39,000 nucleotides of DNA. It comes from an uncultured Desulfuromonadales bacterium (GTDB lineage Bacteria > Desulfobacterota > Desulfuromonadia > Desulfuromonadales > Geopsychrobacteraceae). The notes beneath the pieces are model-generated. The model was not told where the DNA came from and searched no databases. It was given only the letters and a program-made list of their open reading frames with translations. The stretch is taken from the NCBI GenBank assembly GCA_947259685.1, contig CAMYNC010000055.1, positions 6,013 through 45,012 of the forward strand. The letters are read 5' to 3'. Positions 1 through 8,745 of the stretch are shown one piece after another (within the stretch, counting starts at the first letter, position 1; every line of letters starts with the position of its first letter). The position numbers and the translations under genes were made by a program.

Positions 1-1134
1 TCTTCGTAACTTCTGCTCCCTGAATGCGATCAATCCGATAGGATCTCGGTTCACCTGTCGAATGTTTTACTGCGTGCAAAATAATGTTTCCGTCCTGTGT
101 CCGCCGGAGAGAGTATGGTTCTATCAAGCGCGTGCTTCCCTGATACCGCAGGTTGACACAAAGTCTGTTTGCTGCTGCATATCGGATTGTTTCCATCGGG
201 GTTGATGAATGCCATGCCTGCACCATAGCCGGTGGTCGCCAGCTATCATCAATATTCCCGCCTGTTTGATAAACAGGTAATGCTTCCTTCTCAACAACTT
301 GGTGCAACCAGTCAAAAACCAGTGGCAACTCATCCCAGAATTGTTCAAATGGAGGCAACGCAGGCAATTGATGAGCCAGCATATTTTCCCACTCAGCAAG
401 TAGTTCATCTCTTGCATCGGGAGAATGAACTGTTTCTCGAGTCGGAACAGGAATGCCCTTAAAAGCACACTTCTCTCCCAGGGTGTTTAACACGACCGGC
501 CGATCCGGTTGTAATTCATCATGACGATATAGATGAACAACATCGTAGAGGTCTCTCGGTCTTTGCCGCTCTGCCAGAGCTCTCACCTTTTCGGCAAAAA
601 CTTCTTCAAAGCAATAGCAGGCAACGTTAATACCGCCTTCAGGGTTGTCAGAGTATGGGTGGTGCACCGGACGAATAGCAGGTTCCAGAACCAACACCTC
701 ATCGGTGGTCAGATCCAGCTTTATCCGGGCAGGGTCGCCGCGTCGCTGCAATGGGCCACGGTAGTAAATGCGCCCTTCTGCTGAAATCCCACCACGTTTG
801 TTTTCGTAAACATCAAACCGCAGCCTATCACCAGGGATTTCAATGCCAGTCTGTTCATAGACCCACTCGGCAATCTCGCCAAATGTAACAAGAAGAAAAT
901 CTTCCGTTAGATGGTCTGGATTTGTGAGAGTAAAATCCAGGTCTTCACTAAAGCGGTAGGTTTCAAAGTAGCATTTTTTGAGGCAGGTACCGCCCTTGAA
1001 GACCCAACCTTCTTGAAATGACGCATGGTTGGAATCCCTGCCAACAACCAACCCAGCAAATAGTCCTTCTCAACAACCTCGGGTGCAAGAGTCAATTCCC
1101 TCGCAAAATCCATTATCTCCTGACGGTCTATCAC
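1..1134 (-). pseudogene. abiEii: AbiEii-type nucleotidyltransferase toxin with WYL-like C-terminus, frameshifted, 3' end outside window
   Basis: Toxin half of a type IV AbiE-like toxin-antitoxin pair; the family transfers nucleotides to RNA targets. The GTG start at 1134-1132 overlaps the antitoxin stop as GTGA. The first about 40 residues (IDRQEIMDFARELTLAPEVVEKDY) run in one frame to about 1009. The nucleotidyltransferase core then continues in another frame: FKGGTCLKKCYFETYRFSEDLDF, with the family's GGT and RFSEDLDF motifs, and later EKVRALAERQRPRDLYDV. A single missing base around 1005-1009 explains the break; one extra G would restore it. The second frame stays open to position 1. Its last about 55 residues (NRLCVNLRYQGSTRLIEPYS, then SYRIDRIQGAEV) look like a WYL ligand-binding domain. 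Because the downstream frame is free of stops, this is either a recent mutation or a sequence error. Confidence 0.85.
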
Positions 1135-1940
1135 GCCCCCTCCGTTTTCCAACTTTCCGGAACCCAAAGTTTCCAACGGGTAACCAGTCTGTCCGACCTT
1201 AATGATGTATCCAGCTTGACGTTGCCCTTCGTTAACCCACATAGACATTTTTCGATGGTACTTTTCTCAGAGGCAGCATTTCGTTCCAGTAAAAAGCCTA
1301 ATCTCTTTAACGCAGCGCCATTTCCAAGGCGGCGGGCATACTCAATAAGTAAATTGAGATTGCTCATCTCAGAACGAAGATAGTTCTTCAACATATCCTC
1401 TACCGACCTTATGCCACCTCCAAGCTTCGGGTAGGAAAGCATATCAAGAATTGTCCGTGTCGGGTCAGACACTGAAACCTTTATCTGCCCTCTCCACACA
1501 GTCTTAAGGCCAAAAACCTTCTCTTTCTTGATTGTTTTGAGCTTGTATTGCGAACCCTTTAATGTCGGGTTTCGATCCCTCGGTTTTTGCTCCGTGATGA
1601 CGATAGTGGTCCGGAACATCTGCTCTGTCAGATCCCAATGTTCAGCAGCACTCCACCCACCTATATAACAAGGGCTATAGAGTTTCTCCGCTATGATCCA
1701 AGGATCCTCCAATGGCACATCTACAGAGCGGGATTCGAGTGGCACAGGAACATAGAGTCCACGTTTAACCCGTGAGAGCCAGCCTTTCTTGCACCAACGG
1801 GAAAGCATCTTTGCCGCATCCGTTCTGGTCGCATTGAGGGCTTTAGCTGCTTGCTCCACAGTTACAGTCCCTTTGCTCGCCCGTAGAACCGAAGCTAATC
1901 TTTCCCGGTCAAGTTTTCCAATTCCCTCAAGTTGATCCAT
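1131..1940 (-). CDS. abiEi: AbiEi-family antitoxin / transcriptional regulator
   Basis: 269-residue protein. It opens with a winged helix-turn-helix-like segment (about residues 10-65, including VEQAAKALNATRTDAAKMLSRWCKKGWLSRVKRGLYVPVP), typical of AbiEi antitoxins. The antitoxin domain follows, with YIGGWSAAEHWDLTEQMF and the DPTRTILDMLSYPKLGGGI motif. In this family the protein neutralises the AbiEii nucleotidyltransferase and represses its own promoter by binding inverted repeats. The next gene starts in the overlap GTGA, so antitoxin and toxin translation are coupled. The ATG at 1940 is the only start that leaves the helix-turn-helix whole. Candidate operators lie just upstream. Confidence 0.85.
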   Translation of the reverse strand: MDQLEGIGKLDRERLASVLRASKGTVTVEQAAKALNATRTDAAKMLSRWCKKGWLSRVKRGLYVPVPLESRSVDVPLEDPWIIAEKLYSPCYIGGWSAAEHWDLTEQMFRTTIVITEQKPRDRNPTLKGSQYKLKTIKKEKVFGLKTVWRGQIKVSVSDPTRTILDMLSYPKLGGGIRSVEDMLKNYLRSEMSNLNLLIEYARRLGNGAALKRLGFLLERNAASEKSTIEKCLCGLTKGNVKLDTSLRSDRLVTRWKLWVPESWKTEGA

Positions 1941-1948
1941 AGTACATT

Positions 1949-2064
1949 CTTTGCGCGTAAAAACCCATTAAGGTTGAATTTATACGCACATCATATACCC
2001 GCCATCCAATCAATACAACAATTACAATTCAATTCAACTATTGTACGAACTAATGCGCACAAAA
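1949..2064 (-). promoter_or_regulatory. abiE promoter with three TGTGCGYRTAA-like operator boxes
   Basis: On the minus strand, TTGTAT (2018-2013) and TATGAT (1995-1990) are separated by 17 bp and fit a sigma70 promoter. Three related boxes surround it: TGTGCGCATTA (about 2061-2051), TGTGCGTATAA (about 1990-1980) and, inverted, TTTACGCGCAA (about 1961-1951). AbiEi antitoxins are known to autorepress through repeated sites, so these are plausible operators. The sequence resemblance is seen; the function is inferred. Confidence 0.5.
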
Positions 2065-2365
2065 TATACCTTTTAATAAGCTACAATTGTCCCGAAAAAG
2101 CTTTTTTGAGAACAGATTGACGGAGAGGGCCTGTAAAGGATTTTGTGTAAACAGCCCATCGGGCAGAGTGTGAATCGACATTGGCTTTCTGTACATTCTT
2201 GCCCCACAAAGGTGTCGTACAAATCACCATTCCCAGCATAAAATAAGCGCCAACCAGGGAATTTTTCTCCGCTGGGGCTTTCTTGTTTTCGGTAAGGGGC
2301 GCGTCTCAAAACTTGTAAGTTTCTAGGTGGTTGCCTTTGGAAATCTCCAGGGGCATTAGTTTTTC

Positions 2366-2618
2366 ATCAAAACTAAGCAGAATTGGAGCAATCTCAGCTT
2401 TTGTCGTTTCAAAACTGTTTTCCTGACTTTTGATAGGCCTATCTGATCATGTTTTCCCTGTCAAATATCCTTCCATAACTCCGGATTTCGATCAGGCCAG
2501 TCCAAGCAGACCTAATCCAAAATGAAATATCGCGACATTTGAAAGAGAACATGCCCCGGATCGATGACGATCTGGGGCATCTAAAATCACTTTCAACGGT
2601 TCAAAAGTAACTACTTTT
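2366..2618 (+). repeat. R1 dispersed repeat, copy a
   Basis: About 253 bp, closely matching 13324-13577 with scattered substitutions only. It begins with ATCAAAACTAAGCAG and ends near TTCAACGGTTC. It contains the hairpin at 2551-2580 (ATGCCCC...GGGGCAT around GGATCG/CGATC). No open frame is conserved between copies. It lies 3' of the minus-strand cupin gene. The stretch 2065-2365 holds no gene that I can support. Confidence 0.85.
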
Positions 2619-2738
2619 GCGACTTGGGTGTCGGCGGGTGTCAGGGCAGTTGCCGCTTCGGTCCGATAAGTTATGCCACCCCAAATTATAGGCCTGGAGA
2701 GGGGGGAAGAGTTGGATTCTCGCTGAGCCAGTATTATT

Positions 2739-2773
2739 GGTAAAGCCCTCCCGATTCTCGGGAGGGCTTTACC
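2739..2773. terminator. Strong bidirectional hairpin 3' of the cupin gene
   Basis: Perfect 16-bp arms with a 3-nt loop (GGTAAAGCCCTCCCGA / TCGGGAGGGCTTTACC). It lies 19 nt beyond the cupin stop codon. It has the stem of a rho-independent terminator, but only a short T run on the minus strand. Confidence 0.75.
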
Positions 2774-2791
2774 CCAGCGGGCTTCCCGAGT

Positions 2792-3190
2792 TCAGGGCAG
2801 CGGGAATTCGTACTTGACCTCAGTAACGGAACTGGTCGGGAACACGTAAAGTAGTCGCAGGACTTCGGTTCCAGTATTCCAAACACCATGCTCAGCACCA
2901 CCAGGAATGAAGACGGCGGTGCCAGGACGAACCGAATAATCCTTACCGGAGATGGTAACGACCCCTTCACCAAAGAGGATATAATAGACCTCGGCCTGCG
3001 CGTGTTTATGTAAGCAAAAAGCTCGCGCTTCACCGATTTCAAGCTCGGCAACGCCGACGGTTAGCGAGTCGGTTGGCGTGCGGTCTCCGCTAATGAGGGT
3101 ACGCCAGCGTGTCAGCCTGGATCCGAGGGAGTCCCATCCCTCAAACTCGCAGTCATTCTCGTGGATTTCGAAGGGTACAGGTCTGTTCAT
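2792..3190 (-). CDS. Single-domain cupin protein
   Basis: 132 residues with one cupin_2 beta-barrel. Motif 1 is HKHAQAEVYYILFGEG (His61, His63, Glu67) and motif 2 is PGTAVFIPGGAEHGVWN (His101); together these give the usual three-His/one-Glu metal site. A strong AAAGGAGG ribosome binding site lies 9 nt before the ATG. The gene is divergent from the ATP-grasp/CocE pair. Metal-bound cupins of this size may be small-molecule isomerases, dioxygenases or sensors, and the substrate cannot be told. A strong terminator hairpin follows. Confidence 0.8.
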   Translation of the reverse strand: MNRPVPFEIHENDCEFEGWDSLGSRLTRWRTLISGDRTPTDSLTVGVAELEIGEARAFCLHKHAQAEVYYILFGEGVVTISGKDYSVRPGTAVFIPGGAEHGVWNTGTEVLRLLYVFPTSSVTEVKYEFPLP

Positions 3191-3391
3191 CAGGAAGTAC
3201 CTCCTTTCATCTCTATCTGACCCTGGCAGTGCCCTGAGGCTCGGGATACAATGTCAGTCACACCTATTTTCCACTAATCCCTATAGCAGGTTTTGTCGCA
3301 AAGTCACGTCTCCGGAGTTGTTCTCGATCGACCCGCCTTGACCCTCTGCCACATCGGGGTAGAGTTAAAAAAAGCCAGACAGGAGCCGTAG

Positions 3392-4693
3392 ATGAAGAAA
3401 AATATCTTTGTCATTGCCCTCGATGAGTTCACGAAAAAGCTTTTTGGCACTATTCGACAGGCTGACAGTTACCGGTTTCACTCTTTGCTCCCTCCGGAAA
3501 AAATCGTCGCTGCCGCGAATTACTCCATGCCTGAGTTGCTGGCCGAAGCCTGTCGCAAACTTGAGGATTTCAACGCTCCGGTCGATGCCATCGTCTCCTA
3601 CTGGGATTTCCCGGCCACGCTTATGCTGCCAACCCTGCGGCGGGCGGCCGGCCTGACGACGACCTCCACCGAAAGCCTTTTGCGCTGTGAGCACAAGTTC
3701 TGGAGCCGGGCTATCCAGCGCGAAGTGGTGCCGGAGATGGTTCCCCGGGTTGCCGCCTTCGATCCCTTCGCCGAGAATCCTCTTTCCCAGGTCGATCTCG
3801 ATTTCCCGTTCTGGATCAAACCGGTAAAGGCACACTCGTCGATACTCGGATTCCGCATCGAGTGCCCCGCTGATTTCCATGCGGTGATCCCCCGGATCAG
3901 GCAGAGCATCGGGCGATTTTCCGATCCGTTCAATTACCTCTTCCAGCGCGCCGAGGTGCCTGCGGAAGTTGCCGAGGTGGACGGCAACCATTGCCTGGCC
4001 GAGGAGATCATAACCGCGCAACATCAGTGCACCTTAGAAGGCTATGTCTTTAACGGCGAACCAAGGGTTTTCGGCGTGGTCGATTCGCTGCGCGAAGCGA
4101 ACCGTTCGAGTTTCAGCCGCTACCATTATCCCTCGCGGCTGCCGACCGATATCCAGCAGCGCATGATCAAGGTCACACTGGAGGTGATGCGCCGCACCGG
4201 ACTCAACAACGAGCCGTTCAATATTGAATTCTTTTACGATCCGCAAACCGGGCGTATCTCCCTGCTCGAAATTAATCCACGCATCTCCAAATCGCACTGC
4301 CCGCTTTTTTACCTGGTCGAAGGGGCCTCACAGCAGGAGGTCATGCTGGAAGTGGCCCTCGGCGTCCAGCCCGACTATCCGCGCGGAGCAGGCGATTACC
4401 CGATGGCGACCAAGTTCATGGTGCGGCGCTATGCCGGCGATGCGCGGGTGAGACGCGTCCCCCGTCCCGCTGAGATCGAAGCGATGCAGCGGGAAATCGA
4501 TGGCGTCCTGGTGGTGGTCTGGGTCAAAGAGGGAGACCAGCTCTCCGACTTCGCCGATTCGGACAGCTACAGCTTCGAGTACGCCAATATCTTCATCGGA
4601 GGAACAAGCGAGGAGGAACTCAAAGCTAAGTACCGCCGCTGCCTGGAACTGCTGCCGTTCGAATTCGAGCCCGTTACTGAGCAGGAGGCTTAA
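3392..4693 (+). CDS. ATP-grasp domain protein (carboxylate-amine ligase type)
   Basis: 433 residues. An N-terminal preATP-grasp-like region (about 1-110) precedes an ATP-grasp fold: FWIKPVKAH (nucleotide-binding lysine region, about 150), AEEIITAQHQCTLEGYVFNG (about 205-225) and FNIEFFYDPQTGRISLLEINPR (metal-binding Glu/Asn, about 265-290). Such enzymes activate a carboxylate with ATP and couple it to an amine or thiol. The start has a GGAG ribosome binding site (CAGGAGCCGTAG before ATG). The stop directly abuts the ATG of the CocE-like hydrolase, so the two are co-translated. This pairing implies a ligase and a hydrolase acting on the same amide or ester compound. GC content is well above that of the flanks. 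Confidence 0.82.
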   Translation: MKKNIFVIALDEFTKKLFGTIRQADSYRFHSLLPPEKIVAAANYSMPELLAEACRKLEDFNAPVDAIVSYWDFPATLMLPTLRRAAGLTTTSTESLLRCEHKFWSRAIQREVVPEMVPRVAAFDPFAENPLSQVDLDFPFWIKPVKAHSSILGFRIECPADFHAVIPRIRQSIGRFSDPFNYLFQRAEVPAEVAEVDGNHCLAEEIITAQHQCTLEGYVFNGEPRVFGVVDSLREANRSSFSRYHYPSRLPTDIQQRMIKVTLEVMRRTGLNNEPFNIEFFYDPQTGRISLLEINPRISKSHCPLFYLVEGASQQEVMLEVALGVQPDYPRGAGDYPMATKFMVRRYAGDARVRRVPRPAEIEAMQREIDGVLVVVWVKEGDQLSDFADSDSYSFEYANIFIGGTSEEELKAKYRRCLELLPFEFEPVTEQEA

Positions 4694-6715
4694 ATGCAGT
4701 ACATCGAGGCCTTTCCCTGCGAAGTCAAAATGATCGAGAACGTCTGGATCCCGATGGCCGACGGCGTCCGTCTGGCTGGCCGGCTCTGGCTGCCCCTCGG
4801 CTCTGAGCGCGAGCCGGTCCCGGCGATCCTCGAATACATTCCTTACCGCAAGCGCGACTTCACCCGCAAGCGGGATACCGGCTTGCATCACTACCATGCG
4901 GGTCACGGCTACGCTGCGCTACGGGTCGATCTGCGCGGCAGCGGCGATTCTGAGGGGCTGCTGCAGGATGAATACCTGGAACAGGAACTGGCCGACGGCG
5001 AGCAGATCCTGCGTTGGCTGGCTGAGCAACCCTGGTGCAACGGCAAGGTCGGCATCATCGGCATCTCCTGGGGCGGCTTCAATGGCCTGCAGATCGCGGC
5101 CCGGCAACCGCCGGAACTGAAGGCGGTGATCAGTGTCGCCTCCACCGACGACCGTTATGCCGACGACGTGCACTACATGGGTGGCTGCCTGCTCGGCGAC
5201 AACCTCTCCTGGGCCAGTGTCATGTTTGCCTACAATTCGATGCCGCCCGACCCGCAGATTGTCGGCGACGCCTGGCGCGACATCTGGTTCGAGCGGCTGG
5301 AGAGGAGTGACCTCTGGCTCGACACCTGGTTGCGCCATCAGCAGCGCGACACTTACTGGAAGCATGGCTCGATCTGCGAGGATTTCAGCGCGGTTAAAGC
5401 CCCGGTTATGACGGTCAGCGGCTGGGCCGACGGCTATACCAATGCGGTCTTCCGCATGCTCGAGCACCTCGACTGTCCGCGCCTTGGCCTGGTCGGCCCC
5501 TGGAGTCACCGTTATCCGCACGACGGCATCCCCGGTCCCGCGATCGGCTTTCTGCAGGAAGCGGTGCGCTGGTGGGATTACTGGCTGAAAGACCAGCAAA
5601 ACGGCATCATGGATGAACCGATGCTGCGGGCCTACATGCTCGACAGCGTGCCGCCGACCACCAGTTACGCGACCCGTCCGGGCCGCTGGGTGGCAGAGTC
5701 GAGTTGGCCCTCGCCAAACATTCAGCCGAAAATCTTTACCCTCGGCTGGCGCGGTATCGTCCCCGGCTTCGGCCATGCCCCCGAAGTGGTCGAAACCATC
5801 CGCTCGCCCTTAAGCGTCGGGCTGTTTGCCGGCAAGTGGTGTTCCTACAGTGCCACGCCGGATCTACCCCACGACCAACGCCAGGAGGACGGCGGCGCCT
5901 TGATTTTCGATAGCGAAGTCCTGAGGGAGACCATGGAGATCCTCGGCCAGCCGCTAGTCGAGCTGGTCCTCTCAGCCGACCAACCGGTGGCCATGGTGGC
6001 GGTCCGCCTCTCGGACATCGCCCCCGACGACAAAGCCACCCGTGTCACTTACGGCGTTCTCAACCTGACCCACCGCGACAGTCACGAACACCCAGAACCA
6101 CTCGAACCGGGCCGCCAGTACCGGGTGCAGATCAGGCTCAACGATATCGCCCAGACCTTCCCGGCCGGGCACCGCTTACGCTTCTCGGTATCAACCTCCT
6201 ACTGGCCATTGGCCTGGCCACCGCCCCGTCCGGTCCGTCTTGCGGTTTTGACCGGCGCCAGTCGGGTGATCCTGCCGGTGCGCGTCGCCAGCCCCGCCGA
6301 TCAGCAGATCCGCCCCTTCGACGAGCCGGAAGCGGCGGATCTACCGCAGACAAAGCAACTCGGCAAGACCGAGCGGAACTGGCGTGTGATCCGCGATCTG
6401 GAAGACGATCTTTCCACCCTGGAGGTGTTCAAGGACGAAGGGGTGGTGCGCATCGAGGAGATCGATCTGGAAATGGAAAAGTGTGTTCGGGAGTGGTACA
6501 GCTTTCAAGGTGACGATTTTGACTCGGTACGCGGCGAAGTGCTCAGCGAGCGCGGCGTCCGGCGCGGGGACTGGTACGTGAAGACGGTGACCCGCACCGT
6601 CCTGCAATCCGATGCCGAGAACTTTTACCTGCGGGCCGACCTCGATGCCTATGAGACTGGCTTCCGGGTTTACTGCCGAAGCTGGGACAGAACCATTCCG
6701 CGCAGGAACGTTTAA
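4694..6715 (+). CDS. CocE/NonD family serine hydrolase
   Basis: 673 residues, the full length for the S15/CocE family. The alpha/beta hydrolase core carries the nucleophile elbow GISWGGF (Ser125), with candidate acid and base in SGWADGYTN and GPWSHRYP. A C-terminal jelly-roll follows from about residue 390 (for example QTFPAGHRLRFSVSTSYWP). Known members cleave acyl esters (cocaine esterase) or N-terminal X-Pro dipeptides. There is no signal peptide, so a cytoplasmic location is likely. AGGAGG sits 6 nt before the ATG, within the end of the ATP-grasp gene. It most likely acts on the product or precursor of that enzyme; the substrate is unknown. Confidence 0.88.
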   Translation: MQYIEAFPCEVKMIENVWIPMADGVRLAGRLWLPLGSEREPVPAILEYIPYRKRDFTRKRDTGLHHYHAGHGYAALRVDLRGSGDSEGLLQDEYLEQELADGEQILRWLAEQPWCNGKVGIIGISWGGFNGLQIAARQPPELKAVISVASTDDRYADDVHYMGGCLLGDNLSWASVMFAYNSMPPDPQIVGDAWRDIWFERLERSDLWLDTWLRHQQRDTYWKHGSICEDFSAVKAPVMTVSGWADGYTNAVFRMLEHLDCPRLGLVGPWSHRYPHDGIPGPAIGFLQEAVRWWDYWLKDQQNGIMDEPMLRAYMLDSVPPTTSYATRPGRWVAESSWPSPNIQPKIFTLGWRGIVPGFGHAPEVVETIRSPLSVGLFAGKWCSYSATPDLPHDQRQEDGGALIFDSEVLRETMEILGQPLVELVLSADQPVAMVAVRLSDIAPDDKATRVTYGVLNLTHRDSHEHPEPLEPGRQYRVQIRLNDIAQTFPAGHRLRFSVSTSYWPLAWPPPRPVRLAVLTGASRVILPVRVASPADQQIRPFDEPEAADLPQTKQLGKTERNWRVIRDLEDDLSTLEVFKDEGVVRIEEIDLEMEKCVREWYSFQGDDFDSVRGEVLSERGVRRGDWYVKTVTRTVLQSDAENFYLRADLDAYETGFRVYCRSWDRTIPRRNV

Positions 6716-7255
6716 CGTCCCAGCGGATCCCCCCTAAAAACCTAAAAAGAGAGTCCAGAATTCTGGTGGCGGATTAAAGTGAGTCAATAGCAAGGTCGGT
6801 AAATTGTCCGCTATCTTTATTTCAGATTATCTGGGGTGTCGGAAAAGTTGCATAGATTGGCATGCCTTCAATTTCCGCAAACCAGCACACTTCGACCGCA
6901 AGATTTTTTAATCTCAAAACTTAGCACTGAGGCCAGGTCGATTTAGCCCGTTTTGAGGTGAAAAAGTTGTGACAGGATATTTGAAACGGGCAGAATCAGC
7001 AGAACGAAGTAGCTAACCGCCTGTAATCAGGCTGATCCAGACCGGGAGTTTCGCAAATGTCCTGTCATAATGGGCGGGGCTTGCTGATCGATCTCTTTCC
7101 GTCCACTTAGCCAGGCAGAAAATCGCTGCCATAAGTCGGAGAGATTTGCACATGTAACGATTTTTGAGATCAACATTCGGCCCAATTCGCCCCAGCGTCA
7201 AAAAAGTCTACACACTTTGTGGCGATTCAATCCCCATCGATTCGATGGTCTAAAT
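6716..7255. other. Gene-free region with degraded R1-like fragments
   Basis: No gene is supported. TCAAAACTTAGCA near 6913 and related phrases (ATTGTCCGCTATCTTTATTTC near 6803, CAAATGTCCTGTCATAATGGG near 7055) match pieces of the R1 repeat family seen elsewhere in the window. They look like old, eroded copies. Confidence 0.5.
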
Positions 7256-7298
7256 TTGAGAATGGCTTGTTTTAAGTCTAAAATAGAGTCAAGGAGGT
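7256..7298 (+). promoter_or_regulatory. Sigma70 promoter and ribosome binding site of the DUF211/VIT operon
   Basis: TTGAGA (7256-7261), a 17-bp spacer, TAAAAT (7279-7284), then AAGGAGGT (7291-7298) three bases before the ATG at 7302. Confidence 0.65.
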
Positions 7299-7301
7299 TT
7301 T

Positions 7302-7589
7302 ATGACAAGAGTGACCATGCTCAGCCTCGACGTTTTGAAACCTCATCAGCCAACCGGGATTGTTTTTGCATCGAACTTGGCTGACAAGATTGCTGGAAGC
7401 TGTGTTGAACTAAGAGTTGTCGAAATGGATGACAAGACCGAAACCCTGCAACTTCGGCTCACGGCGCCAGATCTCGACATTGATGTGATAGAAGGCTTGA
7501 TCAACGACATGGGTGCTTCACTGCACAGTGTCGATGAGGTGAGAGCTGAGCAGAGTGAGCCATCAAACACGGTGGACGGTGAGATCTGA
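7302..7589 (+). CDS. DUF211 family protein
   Basis: 95 residues. It matches the DUF211 pattern throughout: an opening LSLDVLKPHQP, VVEMDDKTETLQLRL in the middle and a closing DMGASLHSVDEV. DUF211 proteins are small ferredoxin-like folds, best known from archaea and sporadic in bacteria; their role is uncertain, with metal or ligand binding suggested. The stop overlaps the next start as TGATG, so it is translationally coupled to a VIT-like membrane protein. That pairing suggests a cytosolic partner or sensor for the transporter. Confidence 0.82.
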   Translation: MTRVTMLSLDVLKPHQPTGIVFASNLADKIAGSCVELRVVEMDDKTETLQLRLTAPDLDIDVIEGLINDMGASLHSVDEVRAEQSEPSNTVDGEI

Positions 7590-8161
7590 TGACAGCTTGG
7601 TCGCGTTGGCGTCAAATCTGGGAAATTTCTGCCAGCGGGGCCTTACTACGCCGCTACTTTGTAGTGAACGGATTCGACGGTGCCTTGACCATGCTGGGCA
7701 TCCTGTCGGGCTTTGCCTATATTGACCAGCCTCCAATTAGTGCTCTGCGTGGTGCTTGTTTGGGCGCTGCATTTGCTCTATTGATGAGTGGTCTAAGCAG
7801 TGCCTACATCACCGAAAGTGCTGAGCGCCAACGGGAGTTGGCCGAGGTTGAACAAGCTATGGGGCGCAACCTGCAGGACAGCGCGCATGGGTGTGCGGCA
7901 CGATGGACTCCCTGGCTGGTAGGCATGGTGAATGGTCTTTCCCCCTTTCTGATTTCCCTGTTAATCATGCAGCCGCTCATATGGAAGTGGCAATTGCCGG
8001 GCGCTGGACCGGTTGAACTGGCGCTTTTTTTGGGCATTGTTTGCATGTTTTTGTTGGGGGTCTTTCTTGCGCAGGGTTCGGCAAACTTCTGGCTGAAGAG
8101 CGGCCTAAAGATGCTGTTGGTGGGCCTAATTACCATGGTCATTATTCAGTTGGTTAACTAA
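7589..8161 (+). CDS. VIT1/CCC1-like membrane protein (TIGR00267-type)
   Basis: 190 residues, all hydrophobic-rich, with about five membrane segments. The N-terminal FVVNGFDGALTMLGILSGF motif and the polar GLSSAYITESAERQRELAEVEQ helix match the VIT/CCC1 iron-manganese transporter superfamily. Vacuolar members move Fe2+ or Mn2+ out of the cytosol. This short form lacks the long cytosolic metal-binding insert, so its cargo is uncertain. It overlaps the DUF211 gene by one base. No clear terminator follows. Confidence 0.75.
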   Translation: MTAWSRWRQIWEISASGALLRRYFVVNGFDGALTMLGILSGFAYIDQPPISALRGACLGAAFALLMSGLSSAYITESAERQRELAEVEQAMGRNLQDSAHGCAARWTPWLVGMVNGLSPFLISLLIMQPLIWKWQLPGAGPVELALFLGIVCMFLLGVFLAQGSANFWLKSGLKMLLVGLITMVIIQLVN

Positions 8162-8470
8162 GATCTAGGTTCTGCTCTCGTATAGAGCTGATAGTGCCGA
8201 AAGCGCACGAGTTGTGACTTGCCTCGAAGCTCCTTTGTGTTATGAAACCTCATCATCTTGACCATATCTAAGGCAACAAACAGCACTTTCCGGGGTTTAT
8301 GTTCCCAGGTCACTGATCGACAATCCTCCCGAGGGCAAATTCGATTCGTTGCTTCCCAAATAAACTCTGATACAAATTAATTAGACAAGGCGAAGTACTG
8401 AATCGAGAGAGTCTTTTTGCCAGCATGGTTACGCGGTGTAAGCAGGGGGAAAGCACCTGAAGGATGCGCA
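8162..8470. other. Intergenic region with a weak promoter
   Basis: No coding signal. TTGCTT (8349-8354), 16 bp and TACAAA (8371-8376) is a weak sigma70-like match that could serve the small gene at 8471. Confidence 0.3.
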
Positions 8471-8659
8471 ATGCTGATTCCGGTTGGCCTTAATGATGGG
8501 AAAGATTACGCCGTGAGCAAAGAGGATTTACAGCATTTGCTCATCACTCAAAGAACAGTACCCTTTGAGTGCTCCGCTGGCTGGGAAGTGCTTGGGCGAG
8601 ATAAAACGCGCCATTCACAACAGCCACATTCAGGGGAAGAGCGACGGCAGCAGCACTAA
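8471..8659 (+). CDS. Small GEERR-tailed conserved hypothetical protein
   Basis: 62 residues from the ATG at 8471 (AAGGA about 7 nt upstream); an upstream in-frame start at 8417 is less likely. The layout is IPVGLNDGKDYAVSKEDLQHLL, then TVPFECSAGWEVLGRD and a tail ending GEERRQQH. This resembles a small Geobacter/Desulfuromonas family with an RSxGWV core and a YxGxERR tail. Function is unknown; assignment is by recalled pattern only. It lies 86 nt before the universal stress protein and may share its transcript. Confidence 0.55.
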   Translation: MLIPVGLNDGKDYAVSKEDLQHLLITQRTVPFECSAGWEVLGRDKTRHSQQPHSGEERRQQH

Positions 8660-8745
8660 CCGGTTCAAGACCTTGGTTAGAAACCATAGACTTGCCAATT
8701 GGCCAAAGAGGACTTCGTAAGGTCAGGGCAAGAGAAAGGACTGCC

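Noticed and set aside
124..468. Open frames on either strand in the first kilobase other than the AbiEii frame
   Set aside because: The AbiEii/WYL frame is continuous from position 1 to about 1006 with clear family motifs, so the others are shadows.
2073..2309. A 78-codon minus-strand frame between abiEi and R1 copy a
   Set aside because: No ribosome binding site, no family resemblance, and an unusual composition; treated as chance.
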